From Phycomyces blakesleeanus NRRL 1555(-) (lineage: Eukaryota > Mucoromycota > Mucoromycetes > Mucorales > Phycomycetaceae): a DNA stretch of 64,000 nt. The notes beneath the pieces were generated by a model. It made no database searches. It saw only the letters and a program-made list of their open reading frames with translations, and was not told the DNA's origin. Of this stretch, positions 42,172-53,792 are shown piece by piece. The translations under genes were made by a program, and so were the position numbers. Positions within the stretch are counted from its first letter, which is position 1. Each line of letters opens with the position of its first letter. The DNA lies in contig NW_017265143.1 of assembly GCF_001638985.1 (NCBI RefSeq), positions 62,001 through 126,000 of the forward strand, given 5' to 3'.

Positions 42172-44920
42172 ATGGGAATCAAAACAACCAGACATACGTC
42201 AACAGACTTTGACGAAATCAATAAAAAGATCGCACGCCTTCTAAAAGATCCATCAGATGCAATGGATCAGGCACCGATTGACATTGATGCAATGTCACTC
42301 TCTGATTTAAAGGCCTTTGCTGAGCAAGGTAAACCAAACCATACATGTATAAGAGCAATTGCTAATCAATTCAGTTACAAGGTGGCCTTGGAGCCTGTGT
42401 ATCAAAAGAAGACGTCCTTGCCGAGACACCAGAAGATTTGATGTATCTCTCAGGTACGAGTGGCCAGGGACCTTATTCACAAAACAACTGATCGCCCTAA
42501 CAATTGGTCTTTTCTTGACTTAGGCGAACGAATCATTGTCCTCAAACATGTAGAAGACGATATATATTTGGTAAAAGTTTATCTTCCAAACAGGAATATT
42601 TCAATGGCTCATTCAAGAATTTAAGGGTTATTGTGAAGGTGTCATTGGACAATTCAATGCAGAAAGTGTTCATTTTGTTGAGCTAGACCCACGTGTATTG
42701 GAGTCCTTGGATGCCGACCTTGAATTTGCCATGGATCAGTCCTACGGAGGGCGTTACTCCGCTGCTAGTCAAACCACAGACTTTGAATCCTATGGCGTTC
42801 GATCCTCTCACGACGAGCCCAAACGTGATCCAATGCGTCCTGATTTGGACTTGCACACACGCCATTCAATCAGATCATTCTCTTCAACCTCAGAACAATA
42901 TTCATCCTCGGTTCATGAAAAACCATGGCTACATCGCTCCAGTTTTGAAAGTTTAAATACGCACAACTCGGCATCATCTCCGTTAGCAACCTCTCATATC
43001 GGGCAGTATATGCCAGGAATTGATGATACTCTGTCGATAAACTCGGAGAGAAAAGATGAGGATATATTTGATACATCTGCTCTTAATGAAGACTATTCTG
43101 ACGAGTCTGAAGAAGAAACTGGAAAACGTCGCGGTGCAACAACCTATAACAAACAGCAACAACAACAGCAACAACAGCAACGAGCTCCTATATCTTTAGT
43201 AGTAGAACCTTCCGTAAGCATGGTTAGAGCATCACGAGCTACACGTCCATCGATTTCTGAAAGCACGACCCACACTACCCACCCCTCTCCTGTAATACAT
43301 CCAGCACCCACGACTCGTCCAGTACCTACTAAAAATACCGTAAAAGACCCCATAAAAATCAATTCGGGACATGAAGATGACCATATGAATGATGGGGATG
43401 ATGAGGGTGAAAATGGAGAGCACAGTGGAACACCTTTAAAAAATCCGATAAAACCTTCCTCATCTGTCACAAAGAGTGATTCTGTCGATGAATATGGATT
43501 TATTGTTGATAATGCAAATCAAAGAGCCAACCATGGATCAATGAGGTAGATAGTAAAGAACCCAAATTTATTGCATCCTTTTTGTTTTATTAAGCTGTAC
43601 TTGTGTAGATCTGATATTTCTCCAAAATCCATGAAAGCTTACAGAGAGAGAGAGGCAAAATGGCTGTCAATTGTTGGGAAGCTTGATGCAGGGACGGCTA
43701 AGAAAGATGCTAAACTCAAAAAACTAGTTCGAAGTGGTATCCCTGCATCTGTACGAGCTCGGGCATGGCAGTTCTTGGCCGGAAGTATGGACTATAAGAA
43801 GAAAGGCTACTATGAGGTATACTTGACTGGAATTTGTCTTGCGTGTTATCTGACATGAATAATAGGCCCTTGGGAAGAAGAAGCCGACCGAGATTGATAG
43901 TGTCATTGAGAGGGATATCGCAAGATGTTATCCTGATCATAGTCAGTTCAATGACGCGAATGGACAAGGACAACTTGATCTTAGGAATATTCTTAAAGCA
44001 TATTCCCGGCATAATCCACAGGTTGGATATTGTCAGGGTATGGGGAGACTAGCAGGATGTATGCTGATGCACATGCCGGCAGAAGTAAGTAGTTCCACCG
44101 ATAAATCCGTAGTAACAAAAAATATTAATCTGCATCTGTAGGATACTTTTTATTTAATGGTTGCCACATTGGATCGCTACATGAATGGATATTTCACTCC
44201 AACTTTATCTCAACTGCGAATTGATGCATACATTATTGGACAGCTATTACATGATCATCTCCCCAAACTTGCACAACATTTAGTAAGGCTTAAAATAGGA
44301 TTATACAAACATATATCTCTAAATGCGTGCTTGTGTAAATAGGAAGCAAATGACATTATGCCGATCATGTATATTGCACAGTGGTTTCTGACTGCATTTA
44401 CTATGGCTCTTCCTTGGCAATCTGTACTTCGAGTTTGGGATGTATTTTACTTTGAAGGTAATCATTTGCTGTGTTGAGTTAAATTCAGCTGTACAATTTT
44501 ACCTAACAGTTCTTATTTATTCATTTTAGGTGTAAAAGTGTTTTACCGTATTAGCTTAGCCATCCTAGAGATCTCCAAAGGTATGTTTTATTATCTTACA
44601 CCTTTAAATGAGAAGCTTACATTGTTATTTTTTAATCATATTTAGACTACCTACTTAACTCCTGTCCGACAAATTCCGAGCTTCTTGCATTTTTACTTCA
44701 TATACCTCACAAATCTTTAGGTCCTGATTTACTGCTTGACACAGCATTTCGGATCAAGCTGTCCAAAACAGATATCAAAAAGTATGCCAAAAAGGCAAGC
44801 ACAAGCAATGATGCCACCACAATGGGATTACCGTTTGAGCATGGCATTAAAAATCTCATGGTCGGCGAAAGCCATACCAGCGGCCTTTCTGGTCTAAAGG
44901 GATTAGGAAAACATAAGTAG
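42172..44920 (+). CDS. SH3-TBC Rab GTPase-activating protein, TBC1D10/EPI64-like
   Basis: TBC proteins stimulate GTP hydrolysis by Rabs. The ATG at 42172 starts a short N-terminal exon. An SH3 domain assembled from three exons follows (ERIIVLKHVEDDIYL joined to GYCEGVIGQF). That join uses a GTAAAAG donor at about 42569 and an AAG acceptor at about 42627. The next exon encodes a long Ser-rich, Pro/Thr-rich disordered region with a poly-Gln run (43153-43180). The TBC domain starts at about 43730 (SGIPASVRARAWQFL). It retains the catalytic arginine finger (IERDIARCYP) and glutamine finger (YCQGM), so it should be active. LPWQSVLRVWDVFYFEGVKV resembles the TBC1D10 group. The protein ends in GLGKHK at 44920. 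Which Rab it acts on cannot be read from sequence. Confidence 0.92.
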
Positions 44921-45830
44921 ATAAATACTTGTTATTCCTACAAATATCAAATTCTTACATACTAATTTCCCTCATACCTACTATGATGGGCCACACATAT
45001 TATATTTAAACATACTGTATCCTAATCAATGCGCATTTCTTCAAATACCCGAGTTTTACTTAGACCCAAAATGCTTATATATATATATATATATATATAT
45101 TTATTTATCAAATCATCGCAATTATAAAAATGCTTTCTTAAAATAATAATAATAATAAACAATTATATATCTACATACATACATACATATATAAAGTTTT
45201 AAAACTGTTTTAAAAGCATCAAATGCCTGTTAGGGTTTCAATTTTTCTATTCACTCGACTGTTTTCTTGTAAGCCTCTTGGAATCCACAAAAGAAATAAC
45301 ATTGTAAACCGAAACTAGTTAATGGTAGGCTCGGTCACAGTCTACAAGAACAACATGTGTATTGTGTCAATATGACTCCTGGTGCGTATATCTGACGAGC
45401 AAATTGTTGTTGAGCAATCTAGATAAAAAAAATCAATCGATATTTACTTCCGAGATCTTTTTTTTTGGTAATTGACTCACAACCGACTATATTAGCCATA
45501 AAAACAAACAAACTTGTAATTATTATATATAGAGAGAGAGGCTTATAAGTAGAATAACAGGAGACTATTTAATATAGTGCTGTCATATTAAAAGGATAAA
45601 AAAAATACCGAGGTTCCGGTATATAAGACATTCATATTTATTATATAAATCCTTTCTTTATAACAAAATATTAGAACCTCAAAGAAGTTGGCAAATTGCT
45701 TTGGCTCTAAAAATTCTGAAGTTAATTTTCTTAATTTCCAAATAAATAAATAAAATATCTTCACAGCTTGTTACTTGGCTTTAATACCCTCTCCTTCTAT
45801 TTAAATTTATCTTGGCCTGATTTTATTGTC
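44921..45830. other. Interval between TBC gene and DCD1
   Basis: Contains AT (45080-45100) and AAT (45142-45159) microsatellites and an ACAT tract near 45173. No gene or RNA was recognised. The DCD1 promoter lies at the right end. Confidence 0.55.
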
Positions 45831-47197
45831 ATGTTCATTGGCATTACAGGCACAAAATGTAGTGGCAAACATGCCATTGCAGAGTACCTTGTAAAATATT
45901 GTCATTTTACATTTTTATCTCTCAAAAAGAACAATGATCAGAATCACGAATTGTATTCCAATTGTCTTATGTTTGACACATTAGATCAAATGCAAATCTA
46001 TGTCACCGAGCGATGGAGAGAGGATTTCGTAACTTGTGATATTGATGGGCATGGTCTCTGGATTCTCAAGTAAGAATTAACTTTTTTTTTAAAAATAAAA
46101 AATAAAAATAATAAGAAACTGATTCAATGTTAAATGTCATTAGGAAAAGACCATTCTTTTTACTTGTGTCTGTTGAGGCACCCGTGTTTGTGCGTTACAA
46201 GAGATATCTTAAAAAGTGAGACTTTCATACTGTATTACCTTATTTGTCTTATATACATTATATATCTCTTATATCTGAAACACTCTTTTGCTTTTCTCTA
46301 ACACATTCGTTATAATAACAATACTAAAGATCGACAGCTCCCTTGTCATTGGAGGATTTTGTACTTCAAGACGATCATAGCCTGTTCCAAAAGATGTCTT
46401 CGCCAGCCTCAAAAGAAATCGTACCTCTGAATATATTAATTTCTCACGCAGATGTCACAGTGACAAATGCCTTCCAAACTTTGGATGAACTCCATATTAC
46501 AGTCAAGAGTCTTCAGCTGATGAATATTGAACGATTAAGACCATCGTGGGATACTTACTTTATGCACCTGTCCGATCTTGCGTCCAGACGATCAAATTGT
46601 ATGAAGCGACGAGTGGGATGTATATTGGTTAAACACTCTCGAGTCATTGCTACAGGCTATAATGGAACACCACGTGGATTAAGAAATTGCAACGAAGGAG
46701 GATGTGACAGGTGTAATGAAGCAGCACCGTGTGGAACAGGATTAGATCGATGTCTGTGTATGCATGCAGAAGAGAATGCTCTTTTAGAGGCAGGACGAGT
46801 AAGAGTGGATGACTGTGAAGGCACAGTTTTATATACCAATACGTAAGTACAACAAATTATTCTGGCATAAAGGTAATTGATGCTTCTCTTTATACCGTTT
46901 TATAGTTGCCCTTGTCTAGGTAATAATCTTATATGCTATCTTTTTTTTTCTTCTTTATTACAATTATATTAATTTTTTTAATCCATAGGATGTGCAATTA
47001 AGATTGTCCAGCAGGGTATCAAAGAAGTTGTTTACTCCAAATCATATGGAATGGACCACATGACAGCCAAGATCTTTAAAGAAGCCAATGTAAAGCTTAG
47101 ACAGCATAGCCCACCGCCAATACGTCTGGAAATCCAAGCTGATATCAGTGCTATCGATGGATCCATTCAGGGCCAGTTGGGATGGTCGACCAATTAA
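45831..47197 (+). CDS. DCD1: Deoxycytidylate (dCMP) deaminase with N-terminal extension
   Basis: Dcd1 converts dCMP to dUMP for thymidylate synthesis. Exons are 45831-46069, 46144-46215, 46330-46842, 46906-46919 and 46989-47197, giving 1,047 nt and 348 residues. The N-terminal third is the fungal extension with a P-loop-like GITGTKCSGKH, as in yeast Dcd1 where the loop is degenerate. The catalytic domain has SWDTYFMHLSDLASRRSNCMKRRVG, the allosteric/zinc region GGCDRCNE, the HAEENALL motif (catalytic Glu and zinc His), and TCPCLGC with the two zinc cysteines. Exon 4 is only 14 nt and encodes most of that zinc motif. The length and motif order are normal. Confidence 0.95.
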
Positions 47198-47268
47198 GCT
47201 CACATTCGGTGATAATTTGTCCTATGACATCAATGTATACATATATATATAATGTTTAAGTATCATGC

Positions 47269-47303
<35 letters not shown>
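47269..47303. repeat. AAT microsatellite between DCD1 and the myosin gene
   Basis: About twelve TAA/AAT units directly downstream of DCD1. They produce the poly-Asn start of a 70-residue chance frame (47252-47464) that I do not call as a gene. Confidence 0.9.
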
Positions 47304-47304
<1 letters not shown>

Positions 47305-47476
47305 GATTATTAAAGAAGATTTGTGTCAAGTCAGAATTTGTCGTATGGATGATATATTGCCTTTTTGGGTTGTTTACAAAGCAAGCCTTAAAAGAGAAAC
47401 ATTTGTAGATAATTTAAAAGCAACGATTCCTAAAATGTTTTTTGAAGAAGACCTTAACCTTTAAACAACTCCACTC

Positions 47477-50400
47477 ATGGCGACTTCACCTTTACCGTCT
47501 CACCATACCAAGGATATTGGAGGATCATTTATTCACAGTTATGGCACCAAAGTCTTCTTGAGACCCCGATTGGACATGGTCCAAGATGCGGTTGCACAGT
47601 CGCGATTCAACGAAAAGAAATGGGTCTGGGTAGAGGATATACACCTAGGCTATGTTGCGGCACACATTTTAAAGGAAGAGAGAGACTTGGTTCAAGTTGA
47701 ACTAGAGAATGGATCTGTAAGTACTATAACTTATCCATAGACTTGGTTTATTCTGACTTTATTTCGCTACAATAGACAGCATTTACATCACCCGACAAAA
47801 TATATCCTATGAACCCACCAAAGTTCGACAAGGTGGACGATATGGCTGACCTAACATTTCTCAACGAGCCGTCAGTAATTTACAATCTTGCTATGCGATA
47901 CAAGTCTAACATGATTTATGTAAGAAAATATACCTTTCAAAGAAGAAGTGTTCTTCTTTTTCTTAACTTTGTGTGGTCAAATAACTCATGTGTTTTAAAA
48001 AAAAATAGACCTATTCGGGACTCTTTTTGGTGGCTATTAATCCATACCGCCATTTGCCTATTTATGAAGAAGACTGCCTACAGGCGTACAAAGGACGAAG
48101 AAGGGGTGAAATGGCTCCTCATATTTACGCTGTCGCAGATCAAGCCTACCATGATATGGTCAGAGACAAAGAAAATCAATCAATACTAATCACGTAAGGA
48201 ATCCCTCTTTCATATCCATATTAAGAGGCTTGATAATCTAATTGGTTTTTTTTTTATATTTGTCTCTATTTTTGGTTTTAATACAGCGGTGAGTCTGGTG
48301 CAGGAAAGACAGAAAACACAAAAATTGTTATTCGATACCTCACTACCGTCGCGAGCGAACATACCAAAAACGATGCTACCAACCACAATGCTGATCGACT
48401 TGGTCAACAGATACTGAGAGCAAATCCAATTCTTGAGGCCTTTGGTAATGCACAGACTATCAGAAATAATAATTCTTCTCGATTCGTAAGTACTGAATTT
48501 TTTAAGCAAAAAACTACCACAGTTATTTAACCTTATTTTCTTTCATAAAAAAAGGGTAAATTCATTCGGATTGAATTCAACCAAAGAGCCCAGATTTGTG
48601 GTGCAAATATTGAGTGGTATCTACTAGAGAAATCTAGAGTTCATCAACAATCACCAAAGGAAAGAAGTTATCATGTATTCTACCAACTACTTAGTGGAGA
48701 TAAAGAGACAAAAGGTAAATTCTGCTAATCAAGTCTTGGTCTTCATAATTATTCTAATAAGTAGCTTTCTATTTATGTAGAGAAACTCTTGCTAGGAAGT
48801 AGTAAGCCATCCGATTATGGATTTACTAAAGGATCAAATCACGTTATTGAATCAGTTGATGATGCAGAGGAATATCGTAAACTATTGGTAATAAACGCAA
48901 TAGCTATTTGCCAAAAATTATAAATAAAATAGAAAATAATCTAACACTATGTTTTCATATTTATTGTAGGATTCTTTAAATATCATGGGTCTATCTTCTA
49001 AAGAGCAAATGGATCTCTTTCTTATTGTGGCCGCAGTTCTTCATTTGGGAAATATTTCTGTTACTAAAGATTACCGAGGAGATCGTGCTGACATTCGTGA
49101 TTTTGCAGCCGTAGAGCGCGTCTGCCATTTGCTTGGGATCCCTGCACAGGACTTCAAGAACAGCCTTTTATCTCCCCGTATTAAAGCCGGTCGTGACTGG
49201 GTTAATCAATCAAAGTCACCTAGTCAAGTAATGTCTAGTTTGGATGCTCTTGCCAAGGCATTATATGAACGTAACTTTGCCGCTTTGGTCGAAAGAATCA
49301 ATAAAGCAATCGATGCTCAGAAATCGATAGATAAGATTGGATTTATTGGTGTACTAGATATTGCCGGATTTGAGATCTTTGAGGTATGTACCCATTTAAG
49401 AATTTCTAGTTTAGGTGCTCAATATATTTCTTTATATCAATAGGTCAATAGCTTTGAGCAATTGTGTATCAACTATACCAATGAAAAGCTCCAGCAATTC
49501 TTTAATCACAGTATGTTTGAACTTGAGCAAGAAGAGTACCAGAAAGAGAAAATCGAATGGAGTTATATCGACTTTGGTCTCGATCTACAACCTACTATTG
49601 ACCTTATTGAAAAAACTAACGCAAGTATTCTTAAGAGACTTTAAATTATGTGCGTCTTTTACTAACATAATATACTTTTATAGCCTGTGGGTATCATGTC
49701 ATGCTTGGAAGAAGAATGTGTTGCTCCTCGTGGTACAGATAGTCGGTTTTTGGAAAAGTTAGACAAGGTCTGGGATAGTGGAGATCCAGAACAAAAATAC
49801 AAGAGTACCAGATTTAAGGACGGGTTTGTGGTTAAACATTATGCTGGAGATGTTGAGTATTGTACAACTGGCTGGATTGACAAGAACAAAGACCCTTTGA
49901 ACGAAGATATCACACGCCTGCTAGCCCGTTCCACCAATCGATATGTGGCTAGCCTTTTCGAAGATTATCTCGAAGATAATGACGAGAGCTCTATTGGCAA
50001 TCTCTATGCAAACAGGGGTAGTGGTCGAGTTCGATCTACATTAACATTGCTAAAATTACGGAAGGGTGGAGGATCATTTAGAACAGTGGGACAGCGCCAC
50101 AAGCAACAGTTGTTGTCGCTGATGAACACGCTGTATATGACGCACCCTCACTTTGTTCGCTGTATTGTTCCGAACCATCGAAAACGCTCGGGAGAGATAC
50201 AGACAAAGCTTGTTTTGGATCAATTACGATGCAATGGTGTTCTTGAAGGCATTCGTATCTGTCGTACAGGTTATCCAAACAGGCTTTCTTTTGCTGATTT
50301 CAGAAAACGTTACGAAATCCTTTGCCCAAACCTGTTGAAGCCCAATTGTTTTATTGACGGTCAGAGTGCATGCCAAAGCCTTTTGGACGATATGGCCTTA

Positions 50401-51737
50401 GATCATGAGAAATATCGTATTGGAGCAACAAAAGTATTTTTCAAAGCAACTGTGGTATGTATTTAACGCTCAATTGTTTTACAAGACAACCTACTTATTC
50501 TTAAAATATTTGCTAAATTAGTTGGCTGAATTGGAAGAAAACCGCGATAAAAAGCTTTCTGAATACGTTAGTGGTTTCCAAGCCATCTGCCGTCGTTATA
50601 TGGCCAGAAACAATATCCGTCGCTATGCAAGACAGACAGAAGCTATCCGAGTTATGCAGAAAAACGCAAGAATATATGTGCAATTACATGAATGGCCTTG
50701 GAGAAAGATTTACGCCAAGCTCAAACCACTCAATGTCGCATACAGAGTAGAGTCTCAGATAAAAGAAAAAGACCAAAAGATTGCTACCCTTGAAACGCAA
50801 CTTAAAGAAAACCAAGTACAAGTTATTCAGCTGACAGATCGAAACGAAGTACTTGCAACCCAACATATGGACTTTAAAGTACTGTTGAAGAATGGCCAAT
50901 CGACAGTGCGTGAGCTAGAAGAGAGAAAACAAGATCTGGCTGATAAGTTAGCCTTAACAGAAGAGCGTATGGAGGAAATGGCTCAAACTGTAGAGGAAGT
51001 GCGTGACCAACTCGATGCGAGTGAGCAAAAGACAAAGGCTCAGGCAGTAATGATTGCTAGATTGCACCAAGATATTCTCGAATGTAATCAAGACAATGAA
51101 CGTTTGACCGAACAACACACTGCATTTCAACAAACCTATCAAACGCTAGTATTCCAAGCAGAGACCATGGAGAATGCAAACAAGGTACTTTATGGTGAAA
51201 AGGCTGAGCTTGAGGTTACAATACGTGAAGTCAACTCCCGTCTGGCGGAACAAGTATCATTAGTTGAACAATTCCGGATACGAGAAATGGAGTTCTTTGA
51301 AGAAAAGAAACGAGAAGCCGAGGCCAAGGTGATTCTGGAGAGTGAATACGAGAAACAAGTGGCCAGAGCAGACGAGGCGGAACAAACATTAGCAACAATG
51401 ATGGAAGAAATGACACGGATAAGAACAGCTCTGTCAGAGGAAATTACATTGCGCGAGGACTTGGAAATGCGGTGTGGCGAATTAGAGGAGCATACAGAAG
51501 AACTCGAACAAATGTTGGCCACTGAGTCCGGTCAACGCAAACAAGAAACCACAGAACACCAGAATGAATGGGATGAACTGGCGAGACTGGTTCAAGCTGA
51601 AGCTGAAGAAACTAAATTAAGAGCAGAAAGGTAAGATCAACATTAAAGACAATAAGGAGTGATTGTTTTAACTTACATAATTCATTAGACTCGAACAAAC
51701 CCTTGCAACTCTAAGGCAAAAGAGACCAAGTTCATAA
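47477..51737 (+). CDS. Class II myosin heavy chain with a short tail
   Basis: The ATG at 47477 starts a motor of about 750 residues after an SH3-like N-terminal fold ([18 protein letters not shown]). Motor motifs are all present: P-loop [12 protein letters not shown] (about 48290), switch I NNNSSRFGKF, switch [11 protein letters not shown] (about 49360), the actin-binding [21 protein letters not shown] region and the converter (GATKVFF). Two light-chain IQ-like helices ([11 protein letters not shown] and [11 protein letters not shown]) and the class [15 protein letters not shown] hinge follow. A single coiled coil of about 330 residues ends at [16 protein letters not shown] and the stop at 51737. 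The protein is about 1,190 residues, against about 1,500-2,000 for conventional fungal Myo1/Myo2-type heavy chains. About eleven introns break it. No frameshift was seen, so the tail looks genuinely short rather than truncated by error. Confidence 0.92.
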
Positions 51738-51993
51738 TCTACCCATTCCATTGTATTAAATATAGCCCATACTTCTTTGTAAATTATTCCTTTGCTCTTT
51801 CTTTCAGTTAAATAAACCACAAACCTTCCAAATGCACAATCCCTCTCTTTTTCTTCCACGTCACCCATGGTGCAGTTAGGCTGTGCTTCAAAGTTATCTT
51901 TACTAAAAACGAAGAAGTCTTGACAATGTGATCATTTCTTTATTATCTATAAGAAGAAAATATTCTTAATGTCCACCCATCAATACTCTCTAG

Positions 51994-53582
51994 ATGGCGT
52001 TCAATCGACAGACTCTGCTTTCAACTATAACAGCGCGAGCCTCAATCACCCAAGCACAGACCGTCATCTCTTTTCCTATTCACCACATAGAAAGTATTCC
52101 AAAAATAACTCACCAGGTTTGTAAGTCATTCCCGAGAAGATTCGAAAAAATCACGTTCTCATTAACATTGCTTGCTAAATTTTATTGGACTATTCTCAAT
52201 CAGCTTCTGTGAGCCAGCGGTCTAATCGCTCCCCTGTTCCGGACAGAATTAGCGAACATTTGTCATGCAATGATTCACTCGAGACATCCAGGAGTTCTAG
52301 TATGCGTAGAAGAAGTACAAGCGTTCTTAGTGAGCGGAAGTCCCCACTTATAGTTGACCGCTCATTCAGGTCAGAACCTCGCGATAGACGTATTGAATCG
52401 TCCCGGACTGAGACCGAGGGACAGCCTAGTCGACATTCAACATTGTTAGAGGATGCACCGCTTGACATTCGACAAGCTATTGAACACTCGCTCGAGACTA
52501 TAAGAGAGATGCGATTATCTCGTCCTCACCCTCGTTCTTTAGTCGAGGACAATCAAAAGATGTCCCTAACATCTCGTCCCAGACGAGACAGCGCTTTATC
52601 TATGACTGACAGAGAACTAGCCAGGACAACTACCATGGAGAATTATACAGGTCCATCCGCAGAAGAAGACATATTTCATTATTCACCCTCCAAAAGACAG
52701 CAGACTGTGTCATCTGGATCGTGGCAAAATTTGTCTGAAAATGCATTACAGCAAAGTTTATTACAAACTATCGAAGAAAGATGTACTTCAATGGAAACAG
52801 CGATGAATGAACGTGTGAGGGTATGTATGTGTAAATCAGAAGGCAGAGTTGGGTGCAATGCAATTTATTTATTTGTATATATTTTTTGTTCTCCTTCCTA
52901 GCTACTTGAACAGCGATATCGAACCATTAGACCAATTAGTGAGACAAAGCACTCAAGGCCGGTAACTAAAGGTAGACTATATGATTTTCTTTATCATTGA
53001 TTATTATTATTATTTTATTAATCCGGTATTTTTTTGATGTGTTATTTGCATAGGTGTTCAAGTAGAGCTGCAGCCGGTATTGACTAGCAGAGAGATCGAA
53101 GAAAGAGATGAGAGAGATATGAAGGCAGATATGCTCGATGTAAGTGTTAAGTTTATAATAATGGTTCGTCCCGGCTCATTTTTTCTATTTAAATAAAAAA
53201 TAAAATAAAGACCCTAATGGCCGAATTGGATATTAATGACCTTCGCACATTTCAACAATCCGTACATGCTTGGAGAGCCCGATCACGACTGTTGACAGAA
53301 GTGAGATGTTTTGTAGACGGTGTGGAAAAGGTGATCTGGAACACACCGTATGTGCCTCTGTCAAGTATTTGCCATATTGGACATGAGGACAATCGTCAAG
53401 TTGGCCTAGTAGAAGATGAAATGATGTGTGAGTCACATAGAGTACGTTACGAGAGAGCACTTTTAGATGCTGAACGAGATAAAGCCAATGCACTTGAACG
53501 ACCACCATATACTCGTGAACGCCTGGATGCAACCTTTGATAGACTTACACGTTGGTCACACTCTGTACGCCATCCGCACTAG
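51994..53582 (+). CDS. Unrecognised Ser/Arg-rich coiled-coil protein
   Basis: A five-exon gene (51994-52120, 52204-52820, 52902-52971, 53054-53139, 53211-53582) totals 1,272 nt and 423 residues, with every junction in frame and good GT/AG sites. Residues 1-210 are Ser/Arg/Thr-rich and probably disordered, with several RRxS-type phosphosite candidates. A helical segment follows (SMETAMNERVRLLEQRYR), then a Glu/Asp/Arg-rich helix. The C-terminus is a more ordered part with conserved-looking Trp and Cys residues (HAWRARSRLL, FVDGVEKVIW). I recognise no family. It starts 256 bases after the myosin stop on the same strand. It could be a lineage-specific gene, and I see no way to splice it onto the myosin in frame without skipping a stop. 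Confidence 0.65.
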
Positions 53583-53792
53583 CCGGCACGCAACAGCATG
53601 CAACAGCAACTTCCTTTATTTATATCTTAATATTTCACTAGTATTACACTAATATTAATTACTGTTCATCATAATATCGGCTTCGAACTTTAGTTTCATA
53701 CAGAACAAAAGCCAATACGATGTCAAGATGACGTGCTTTAATCTTCCTTAGTGCTGACTTTCAATAAAAACCCATAAACTAGAAATCAATCA

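Noticed and set aside
47252..47464. 70-residue frame starting with poly-Asn
   Set aside because: The start is an AAT microsatellite and the rest has no motif. It overlaps the region immediately before the myosin ATG.
51668..51868. Minus-strand frame between the myosin and the orphan gene
   Set aside because: It overlaps the last myosin exon in antisense and has no domain.
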